This document shows, one piece after another, positions 1 to 7,500 of a stretch of DNA of 29,348 nucleotides. Each line of letters opens with the position of its first letter. The stretch's first letter is position 1. This DNA is from a virus, in the IMG/VR virus record IMGVR_UViG_3300025616_000030, positions 1 to 29,348 of that record; one strand, given 5' to 3'. The position numbers were made by a program, and so were the translations under genes. The notes under the pieces are model-generated. The model saw only the letters and a list, made by a program, of their open reading frames with translations, was not told where the DNA came from and made no database searches.

Positions 1-412
1 GATCAATCTCCTCTTCAGCAAAATTACAGACAGAACTTCCTTTAGATGCCCAAAAAGGAAGATTACACCAAGGAGACCCATATATACGAATTCCACCAAT
101 TTCCATCACCTCGTCACAGAGATAATAAATATTGCTAGGAAGAAGATCACTTATTTCTTTATTACGATTAGACTTATTCATTTCTTCGAGATATTTATCA
201 TGGTTTCCAGCGATAAATATTACATTTTTTGCCTTATCCTTTAGAAGGATTAATTGTAGAATAAAAGTTTCGCTAAACCAATTCCGTTGAAGATAAAAGC
301 TATGAGATAATCTTATGGGAGAAATATCTCCTGCAATAAGAAGTAAATCACACTCAGGTATCTTGTTTATAAAATCAGATCCATGAGTATCAGATATGGC
401 TACAATTTTCAC
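1..412 (-). CDS. Calcineurin-like metallophosphoesterase (3' end cut by window)
   Basis: Only the first 137 codons lie in the window; the gene runs off the left edge. The product begins MKIVAISDTHG and shows the metal-binding motifs of calcineurin-like phosphoesterases in order: D-x-H (D8, H10), GD (AGDI, D29) and GNHD (69-72). The family hydrolyses phosphoester bonds using a two-metal centre; the substrate here is unknown. The only in-frame start near the 5' end is GTG at 410-412, because the nearby ATG at 415-417 runs into a stop after two codons. This GTG lies one base after the stop of the upstream gene, so the two are probably translated from one message. The C-terminal GH and GHxH motifs would lie outside the window, so activity cannot be judged. 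The family assignment is secure; the cellular role is not. Confidence 0.85.
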   Translation of the reverse strand, partial: MKIVAISDTHGSDFINKIPECDLLLIAGDISPIRLSHSFYLQRNWFSETFILQLILLKDKAKNVIFIAGNHDKYLEEMNKSNRNKEISDLLPSNIYYLCDEVMEIGGIRIYGSPWCNLPFWASKGSSVCNFAEEEID

Positions 413-413
413 T

Positions 414-800
414 TCATGATCTTTCTACTCTGCATGTTTTACACAAATAACTTATCCAGCCCTTCGTTGGCCGAATATCCTCTGTCGATCCGCATATTTC
501 ACAGACAGTATAGCACTTCTTCTCTGCCTCTGCAATGAATTTCTCTATCTGCTCATCATAATAATTGGTATAGAATCTAAGTCTCCCAAACTTCTCTTTG
601 ACCTGTACAGCTTCTATTTGTTCTATCTTTTGCTCATCTATATATTTCTGTATGATAGAACAAAGTTCATCAATAAATGGATACCAACCATCTCCACATG
701 CAATACCCCAGCACATACAAGTTTCATGCATACCAAGATCTTTCTGTCTAAAAATCTTTGGGTATTTATCAAATAATTGTTTTTCTAGTTCTTCTTTCAT
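414..800 (-). CDS. Small zinc-ribbon protein of unknown function
   Basis: Encodes 128 aa. The C-terminal half has two CxxC pairs (C100/C103 and C120/C123) about 17 residues apart, as in a treble-clef or zinc-ribbon knuckle that could hold one Zn ion. The middle has a conserved-looking block with Trp, Gly and Cys residues (CWGIACGDGWYPFIDELC), and the segment VKEKFGRLRFY looks like a small beta strand. I remember similar short proteins in phages and bacteria, with no known function. I chose ATG at 798-800 over a GTG five codons upstream because it overlaps the stop of the preceding gene as ATGA, the usual arrangement for translational coupling. It sits in a three-gene minus-strand operon with the MGMFDY protein and the phosphoesterase. 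Function unassigned. Confidence 0.8.
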   Translation of the reverse strand: MKEELEKQLFDKYPKIFRQKDLGMHETCMCWGIACGDGWYPFIDELCSIIQKYIDEQKIEQIEAVQVKEKFGRLRFYTNYYDEQIEKFIAEAEKKCYTVCEICGSTEDIRPTKGWISYLCKTCRVERS

Positions 801-1405
801 AGGAATCTTAACCACCTTTCTATTTTATATGAACAGGGTAATTTTATCTTATATATCATCTTTCTCCATGTCCTGAAAATAAATGATATTATATTATCAT
901 AGTATCTAAACCCATATTTGTAAAACCATTGATTTTTAAATATACGTTCATGTTCTGATAGTTGTTTAAATTTTTCTGTTGATTCTTTTCTATCTGAATT
1001 GTCTGTAGCTTTAAATTCTACTAACTTTATCTTAATGAGTTTGCCATCTTCAAATAAAGTCGAGTATTCAATCCAATAATCATTAGAATATAAATCATTC
1101 ATGATACCATCATAGAAAGTTATAGATCCCATAAAATCCTTCATAGGTTCCCATCTTTCATTAGTGCGAGTAAATGATCCAATAATACGATCTATCCCAG
1201 TTTTGTTCTTATTCTCTTCGTTCACTTCTAAATTATATTTTTCAACCCATAGAGTTCCATCTTCTCGAATTTCATATAAGTCCAATAAATCATCCAAATC
1301 CTTAGTTTGAAATCTAAACTTAGTAAAATCGTAATCTTTCATCTCCATAAGATCACTAGGTCTAGGTAGAGGATACTCACAGTTAATATAGTCAAACATT
1401 CCCAT
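797..1405 (-). CDS. MGMFDY-type phage protein, unknown function
   Basis: Encodes 202 aa starting MGMFDYINCEYPLPRP. This opening is familiar from hypothetical proteins of many phages (recalled, not searched), with no assigned function. The body is polar and rich in Tyr, Trp and Asp, with no signal peptide or membrane segment; the C-terminus is basic. The open frame extends 59 codons further upstream, but that extension crosses the divergent promoter (1462-1475) and is hydrophobic and low in quality. I therefore place the start at ATG 1403-1405, 62 bases from the promoter octamer and preceded by a purine-rich AAGAAAAGAAA. A second ATG two codons in could also serve. It is the first gene of the minus-strand operon and overlaps the next gene by ATGA. 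Confidence 0.75.
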   Translation of the reverse strand: MGMFDYINCEYPLPRPSDLMEMKDYDFTKFRFQTKDLDDLLDLYEIREDGTLWVEKYNLEVNEENKNKTGIDRIIGSFTRTNERWEPMKDFMGSITFYDGIMNDLYSNDYWIEYSTLFEDGKLIKIKLVEFKATDNSDRKESTEKFKQLSEHERIFKNQWFYKYGFRYYDNIISFIFRTWRKMIYKIKLPCSYKIERWLRFL

Positions 1406-1461
1406 AATATTTCTTTTCTTCACATATCTTACCATATCTATTGAATAAATCAAGAAAAATA

Positions 1462-1475
1462 TATAAATATTTATA
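1462..1475. promoter_or_regulatory. Bidirectional T4-type late promoter (palindromic TATAAATATTTATA)
   Basis: The perfect palindrome TATAAATATTTATA carries the T4 late -10 octamer TATAAATA on both strands (plus 1462-1469, minus 1468-1475). It is the only promoter-like element in the 135-base divergent gap and lies 71 bases before the plus-strand fibre ATG and 62 bases before the minus-strand MGMFDY ATG. The 16-mer ATAAATATTTATACGA (1463-1478) recurs exactly in the other divergent gap at 27411-27426. T4 late promoters use this octamer alone, with phage sigma gp55 and clamp-dependent co-activation. Assignment is by motif and position only. Confidence 0.7.
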
Positions 1476-1530
1476 CGACCTACCAAAATTAGTAACCATA
1501 CCGTTTGGTTCCTACCGTAGTAGAGACTTG

Positions 1531-1537
1531 AGGAGGT
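1531..1537 (+). promoter_or_regulatory. Strong Shine-Dalgarno of the tail fibre gene
   Basis: AGGAGGT lies directly before ATG 1541, close to a full complement of the 16S anti-SD sequence. It is stronger than the sites seen inside the minus-strand operon and fixes the start codon. A short inverted repeat (AACCA at 1494-1498, TGGTT at 1506-1510) lies just upstream in the leader. Confidence 0.8.
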
Positions 1538-1540
1538 ATT

Positions 1541-3550
1541 ATGAGCAATCGTTTTCACAATAAGTGGCATCGCCACAATCACAGTACATTACCCGTAGCC
1601 GGAGAAGCAGATTCTAGTCATGATCCAATTGCAAGCCCATCAGATCCATTCTTGGGATCGTTTTGTATATCTGGACAATTGAGTTCAACTAGTATATCTA
1701 CCGATCATATAACAACAAATACACTAACCGTAGATATATTATCTACAGCAAATATATTAGTAGATACCCTAACATCAACTAGTCGGATATTTTTAGCAAG
1801 TGGGTCTGCAAGTGCGCCTAGTCTTACATTCTCGAATAAACCTAATTGGGGATTTTTCGATAAAGATTCAATATCTATTGGTTTAGCTACAAACGGTAAT
1901 AGTAATTTTGTATTTTCACAAAATAGTGATTTTACTCTTAATACATCAACAAATAGTATAATATTTGGTACTGGTGATTCTACAACACCAAGATTGATAC
2001 GTTCTTCTAATAATTTACTTAATTTTGTTAATACTAATATAGCATCTACTAGCAGCATAAGTGCTAATGGAATAAGCACCTTTGGTAATATTGGAGTATA
2101 TGCAAAAGGTAATACTATCGGTGTCTATGCCAGTTCCCCATCTAATTATATGGGCAGTATTTCATCAAATGGTATTACTACTATAATATCAGCTTATCCA
2201 GATTTTAATAAACCCACTATATATGCTGATGGTAATGCTGTATTTGTAAATGCTTTATCTGCTGGTTCTATTTGGACAAATGTAATAGTTGCAGCTTCTT
2301 CGATTTCAAATGTCTTTAGTACAACTACAAACCTATTAACCAGTTTTCTATTAAGTGGTAATGATGTAAGTCTAGAACCACCTGTAGTTGCTCCAAATCC
2401 ATATACACAAACTGTATTTGTATTATCCGGTGCTGGGATATATGGGTTCAATTGGGGACAGTTCAATGGAAGCGTTAAAGTCAATAACAACTTATCTGCT
2501 AATAACATATATTCAAATAATTCATTATTGCCAAACGTAACATCTACTAATATAGTTGCTAGTTATATATCGGCTAATAGAGAATTGTTAAATTCATTGA
2601 CTGCTACCAATTCAATATTAGGATATATATCTTCTAATGAAATATTAACTAATAGATTATCTTCAACTTATGCCTTTTTGAATTATATATCCGCAAGTCA
2701 ACTATTAATTGGAACATTGACCGCAGATCAAATGCTAATAGGAACGCTAACCGCAAATCAAATGGTACTTAATAATTTGAATGTTAGTAGTATACATGTT
2801 AATAATAACGGTTGTGTGTTTACAAATAATATTAGTAGCAATACTGCTGGATATTCGGGTATTAATATTTGGAATAATATAAATCTAAACAACTATAGCG
2901 TTTCTGGTATTAATAATGGTGGTATACGCTTCCAAAATGGAATGGCAATAACTAGTGATAATACGGCAAGAATCCGATTGAGTGCATATAGTGTAGCTGA
3001 AGGAAATACTACAGTAGCATCTGGGTTAGCTAGTCATGCTGAAGGACAGGGAACCATAGCATCGGGTATTAATTCTCACGCAGAAGGGAATTCTACTACT
3101 GCTAGTACAAATAATAATAGTCATGCTGAAGGAAATTCAACATTTGCAACTGGAGAAAATAGCCATGCTGAAGGATTATCAACACAGGCAACCGGAATAA
3201 ACAGCCATGCTGAAGGATCTCATACCACAGCCAGTGGTTCACATAGCCATGCAGAAGGGTATTATACTGTCGCATCTGGAGATATGAGTCATGCCGCAGG
3301 AAGACATGCTACTGCCGATCAAACCCGAACATGGGTATGGTCTTCATATCCTGCCCCAGTTCGTCCAACAACTACTGGTCAGTTTATGGTTAGTGGAATA
3401 AATGGTGCAGTATTGGGAAATGGTGTAACACTAGATGGTGCGCTAATATTATCTAATATAGCATCAGGTGGAGTTATAGCTGGTATTGGAAGTGCCGGAA
3501 GTATAAAAGTACTTATAAATGGAGTTCAACGCAAAATTCCATATTACTAA
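1541..3550 (+). CDS. Tail fibre / receptor-binding protein with YadA-head-like repeats
   Basis: Encodes 669 aa. The N-terminus is His-rich (HNKWHRHNHST) followed by HDPIASPSDPF, probably the part that docks on the virion (inference). Residues about 40-480 are Ser/Thr/Asn-rich and low in charge, with repeated strands such as LIGTLTADQM and LIGTLTANQM, typical of a trimeric fibre shaft. Residues 498-596 hold seven SHAEG units with a 14-residue period (one of 15). This is the signature of the left-handed beta-roll in YadA-type adhesin heads, also found in phage appendages. The C-terminus ends INGVQRKIPYY. The fibre is expected to be a homotrimer acting outside the cell in host recognition. It is the only structural gene on the plus strand, reads from the divergent late promoter, and its TAA overlaps the stop of the convergent transporter gene. 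Receptor and attachment point are unknown. Confidence 0.8.
   Translation: MSNRFHNKWHRHNHSTLPVAGEADSSHDPIASPSDPFLGSFCISGQLSSTSISTDHITTNTLTVDILSTANILVDTLTSTSRIFLASGSASAPSLTFSNKPNWGFFDKDSISIGLATNGNSNFVFSQNSDFTLNTSTNSIIFGTGDSTTPRLIRSSNNLLNFVNTNIASTSSISANGISTFGNIGVYAKGNTIGVYASSPSNYMGSISSNGITTIISAYPDFNKPTIYADGNAVFVNALSAGSIWTNVIVAASSISNVFSTTTNLLTSFLLSGNDVSLEPPVVAPNPYTQTVFVLSGAGIYGFNWGQFNGSVKVNNNLSANNIYSNNSLLPNVTSTNIVASYISANRELLNSLTATNSILGYISSNEILTNRLSSTYAFLNYISASQLLIGTLTADQMLIGTLTANQMVLNNLNVSSIHVNNNGCVFTNNISSNTAGYSGINIWNNINLNNYSVSGINNGGIRFQNGMAITSDNTARIRLSAYSVAEGNTTVASGLASHAEGQGTIASGINSHAEGNSTTASTNNNSHAEGNSTFATGENSHAEGLSTQATGINSHAEGSHTTASGSHSHAEGYYTVASGDMSHAAGRHATADQTRTWVWSSYPAPVRPTTTGQFMVSGINGAVLGNGVTLDGALILSNIASGGVIAGIGSAGSIKVLINGVQRKIPYY
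2705..2764 (+). repeat. Tandem 30-bp repeat in fibre shaft (two units)
   Basis: Two adjacent 30-base units (2705-2734 and 2735-2764) encode LIGTLTADQM and LIGTLTANQM. The protein units differ at one residue, while the DNA differs at several synonymous sites. This suggests an old duplication kept for shaft structure rather than a recent slippage event. Confidence 0.75.
3032..3328 (+). repeat. Seven SHAEG coding repeats, 42-bp period
   Basis: Seven in-frame units start with Ser-His-Ala-Glu-Gly (the last is SHAAG), spaced 14 residues apart except for one 15-residue unit (SHAEGNSTTASTNNN). DNA identity between units is partial. The array encodes the beta-roll head of the fibre. Such tracts can change length by recombination and so alter the distance or avidity of the tip. 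Confidence 0.9.
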
Positions 3551-4518
3551 TCAGGCAAGGAACCTATAGTTCCTTTCGTCCAGAAAGCTCGAATGGAAGA
3601 AATTTCATCATTTTGAGCAACTATAGTCAATAATCCAACTAATATTAACAAAGCAGACCACACTGCCAATACCGCATAATATTGTCTTATGGGTGTCTTG
3701 AAATATGCCATTCCAATAGCTACGCATTTGTGACAAGGTGATAGTAGATATCCAGCAAACTCTAGTGCGAATATATAGGTGAAATATGGTAATCCGAATA
3801 TGCTAGTAAGCAATGCGGTCATGCCAGCAAATTTAGAAGAACTTCCCATAATAAATGATCCAGTAAATGCAATTAGAGATACTATAGCAAAATTATATTC
3901 GTGGGCAGATTTTTCGATATATCCTTTTATACTTCCTGCGTTTTCCTTTATAAAATTACCAGCTAATATAATAGCTAACACAAAAACAACTGTACTCCAA
4001 TTAATCCATGTATACCAAGGCTTCTTTTCTTTATTTATATCACCACGATCATCTATACTTTTTACAACCACATCATCAGGATCAAGTGACCAAATATATC
4101 CGATTAGAAATAATAAAGATAATACTAAAAGAGGAGCTGTGTACGCCAACACACTCCAATAACTCAACTTCAGTACTGCCATCGGAATTAACACAGTCTT
4201 CTCTAAAGGACTCCACAAGTAATAATGGTGTGTTGCCAGATAATCAATAATACCAAACTTAGCCCTTTTCTTAGGATCATCTGGTGCAATTGTATCTAAT
4301 AGTCCAGCCGATATAATAACTCTTCCGGGGATAGGTAAAATACCACCAATAAACGAAAGAAGAGCCACTAATACTTTTTGATTCTTTATACGTTTAATCA
4401 GATAATTATAAACTGGGATAAACAGATTATACCGTTTAACAAATCCAGAAATAAGCATTACACCAATTAATACAAGAACATACCACCATTCGCTTAAAAG
4501 ATACATATAATTTTGCAT
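3547..4518 (-). CDS. Polytopic membrane protein, DUF401-like transporter
   Basis: Encodes 323 aa with about eight hydrophobic segments (near residues 11-27, 49-64, 108-143, 174-190, 209-225, 233-258, 280-301). Two conserved-looking blocks, GGILPIPG (58-65) followed by SAGLLD, and LLSPCHKC (258-265) followed by a YFK, match my memory of the DUF401 integral-membrane family (related to ion-transporter-type permeases), in both order and topology. The segment ATHHYYLWSPLEK lies between. The protein is slightly short for that family. It would sit in the host inner membrane; the substrate is unknown. It is the last gene of the long late operon, starting 2 bases after the preceding stop (ATG 4516-4518; a TTG at 4534-4536 inside the upstream gene is less likely). 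Its C-terminal tail contains a 32-bp repeat shared with 28065-28096. DUF401 membership is probable, not proven. Confidence 0.7.
   Translation of the reverse strand: MQNYMYLLSEWWYVLVLIGVMLISGFVKRYNLFIPVYNYLIKRIKNQKVLVALLSFIGGILPIPGRVIISAGLLDTIAPDDPKKRAKFGIIDYLATHHYYLWSPLEKTVLIPMAVLKLSYWSVLAYTAPLLVLSLLFLIGYIWSLDPDDVVVKSIDDRGDINKEKKPWYTWINWSTVVFVLAIILAGNFIKENAGSIKGYIEKSAHEYNFAIVSLIAFTGSFIMGSSSKFAGMTALLTSIFGLPYFTYIFALEFAGYLLSPCHKCVAIGMAYFKTPIRQYYAVLAVWSALLILVGLLTIVAQNDEISSIRAFWTKGTIGSLPD
3557..3575. terminator. Possible bidirectional terminator hairpin
   Basis: AAGGAAC-CTATA-GTTCCTT forms a 7-bp stem with a 5-base loop immediately after the fibre stop codon and inside the last codons of the convergent transporter gene. 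It is followed by only a short T run on the plus strand, so any termination would be weak or factor-assisted. Position between converging genes is the main support. Confidence 0.35.
3593..3624. repeat. 32-bp dispersed repeat, copy 1
   Basis: This copy matches 28065-28096 at 31 of 32 bases (C at 3618, T at 28090), both read on the plus strand. Copy 1 lies in the C-terminal codons of the minus-strand transporter gene, 46 bases from the convergent stop overlap at 3547-3550. Confidence 0.9.
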
Positions 4519-4520
4519 CT

Positions 4521-7500
4521 CTATAATATACTCCAATTGTTAATCATTTGCAATAGAACATTTTCACATTCGTATAATTTTTTTATTACTCTATTATATA
4601 CTTCAGCCGCATTAATTTCATTAAGACCAACGTATATAGTATCTTTTGTATATGGTAGTGATTTGTATTCGGAAAGAGTATATGTTCTAACTATAGGTTT
4701 AAGATATTCATATACTACTGTTTTATCAACTAAGCGACCAAAACTATATAGCCAGTCTCTTTCACAATGATTAAACTCATCTGGAGCAACTTGAGAAGAA
4801 ATAACGGATGTATGAGTTATATTTCTAACAGTCTGATATCCAAATTTTCCTATTAAGCTTTGACGGAATATTTCAATATTATCATATAAACGTTGGAAAC
4901 ATCTATTGATTACCCAATCCTGCACATATTCATCCTTATTTACTAAAAGATTTTCAAGTGGCCATGTTACATCAGTTGTATCCAACTTCAGAGAAACTAT
5001 AGATAATTGATCAACATATTTCAGAATATGGTTTTTATTTATAATATACAAATTTCTATATTCATCATGAAACACATTACGGTAGTCTTTGGTATAGTCG
5101 TTGAAATCTCCTTCAGCAATAATACCCGCAGTTTCACCGGAGTCAGTAAACTTGACAACATAACCAGAATATACGATATATACGAATCCACCATCACGAC
5201 AGTTCTTTAATTTCAATCCGCCTTCTGGTATTGTATATACTGCTATAAAAGTTAATCTTGAATCGAATTTTACTATCTGAGTATTAGTTAGCACATATAC
5301 GTTTTCATCTTTATCAGTAACAATACTTATCGGTTTTTGATTATCATTAAAATATGTCGAAGTTAAAGTATTAAGCCAACTTCCAGTTCTAGTATATTTT
5401 TTAACACATTTATTATCAGTATCAGCTATCCATAATACATCTTTATCATCCATATATAAATCACTAGGACTATTGAATTTGTTTTTAGCACCTGCTCCTC
5501 CTAACCCACCCCACTCATATAACAATATCCAAGATTGAGTATTGGGTCTATATTCAAATACTATAACTCTATTTTTACTTCCTTTAGCCATATCGTTTGA
5601 ATCATAAGAGTCTAAAAGATAAATTCTTCCTTCGCTATCTAATTTTATAGATCTTATATTAATAAAATCATCACCAATAGTCTTATAGTTTCTACTGCTT
5701 ATTGGTGTTCCCCATAGATCTCCAGAAAGAATATGAACGATAGTTCCATCAGAAACATACATTACATTTTTTATAATAAAACAGCTTTGTAAATTAGTGA
5801 ACATGTGATCAATGGCTTTATCTGGATTTTCGTATCCATAACTATTACGTGGAGTATTAGTATACCATCTAGTTCTTGGTACATTATTATTATAGTACAA
5901 GGTTCCATACCATCCAATATAATCAGTCGGTGGAACATCATACAATTGTGACATGTAATTTAAGTATTCTAAATTCTCATTTAATTTTATAACACACGCA
6001 TTAAATGTATCTTTAACCACCCATTCATTTGGTGCCATTGAACAATCGTTATAATCGTGTGGCATTTCGAGTGAAGTAAAGTCAAAAATTCTAGCTATAT
6101 TTGGACTATGTTTCAAATATTCTTTCTGTACCGTAACTATATTAGTAAATAGATTTTCTAAAGTGGCAGAAGTTCCATAATAATATATATTTTGTAATCT
6201 AATATCATATGTTCCATCTACATTATAGTTAGTTACATATGGAGTATTAGTAGACATAGAAACGGTATTATTGCGATCAGTCCACACAAAGCCATCTATA
6301 GAGGTTCCTTCAGAAGAACTAAAATATGGTACTAAATTATCATATTGTACATTTTCTCCTGTAATTACAAATCTATTGGGATTATATATTAGAGGAACTA
6401 TAGGATAAGCTGATATTATTGTTATGGCATCTCCCATATGGTATAGATTCTCTAGAGTCCAATCACTTGCTGATGGATGTGCGGATAAAACAGTTAAGGT
6501 AAACCCAATCTCAGGAACAATACTCATCTCAGAAACTTCATTCTGTGGTAGTCCAAGAAAACTGTCTCCAATATCATCTACATTAATATTCAATTGCGCT
6601 GTAGCTATGGTTATGTTATAGTCAGTTGCCGCTTGTTTATGCGACCAGAAATCTGATGTAACATTAAAATAAAATGCATTTCTTCGTCCACCAAACAATG
6701 ATGATGTGGGCATAGAAGTATATCCACCAGATAGATAGAGTATATTTGGTATAGGAAGTTTCGCATACTTAAAACTATTCATATTTGCGGATATTCCTAG
6801 ATCATCTGCTCCTATCAGTTGAATATTCTTTCTATGAATTCCTGTTATACTTGCATTGGTAGTATCAGCAAAATTATTAAATGGTATTCCACCTACTGTA
6901 TCATAATATCTAGACGGCATATCCGAAGATAATGCATTAGTAAACACAGTAGCGCATACACTCATCTCAGATGAATTTGTACCTGTTTTTACTGGTATCC
7001 AAGCTGTGGCAGCAGTCGAAAATGCGGTATAGGTTAAACTCGATATTTTATTATCTAGTATATCCCATTTATATGAGGTACCAATTGCATTAGAACTCAA
7101 AAAGTAATTTTCTGTATGACCAACACCATAGCCAGTTAATAGATTAGAAGCTGCAAATGGAGATAATATACCTTGATTAGTACCGTATGACGATACCACT
7201 CTCTGCCAAGTACTTCCATTCCAGTTAAACTCTGGATATACTTCAAATCCAGAAGCAAGGGGAATAGTTGCGACTACTAGTTGTTTTGGTATTGCTTGTC
7301 TAATAAAATATTCTAGATATCCAGCCGCAGAGGTAGATACTGATAAAGTCATAGTACATATACAAGGACTTGCTGTGGCAAATGTATGAACAAATGCGGA
7401 TGGTGCATTTCCTGTAATGGTATTAAATGGTATGGCAGATACACCATCATCGAATCCAAACTCCATTATTCCAACTGAGCTTGGTGGTATTATCGATGTA

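Noticed and set aside
1406-1582. Upstream extension of the MGMFDY gene by 59 codons
   Set aside because: It crosses the divergent late promoter and the fibre gene's Shine-Dalgarno and start, and encodes an implausible hydrophobic leader.
1705-2508. Open frames on the minus strand opposite the tail fibre gene (1705-2079, 2194-2508)
   Set aside because: They lie fully antisense to a well-supported gene, have no ribosome site, and their Leu/Val-rich products are what antisense reading of the repetitive Ser/Thr/Asn codons gives.
3032-3328. Regular 42-bp repeats resembling a CRISPR-like array
   Set aside because: The repeats are in frame, imperfect at the DNA level and encode SHAEG units; there are no unique spacers between identical repeats.
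3287-3550. Peptidase_G2 (autoproteolytic tail-spike) domain after the SHAEG repeats
   Set aside because: Such a domain often follows SHAEG tracts, but the remaining 88 residues are too short and show no recognisable catalytic Ser/His arrangement.
4032-4039. Minus-strand TATAAATA inside the transporter gene (another at 22743-22750)
   Set aside because: These lie deep inside genes, not near a start. Several such octamers are expected by chance in 29 kb of AT-rich sequence.
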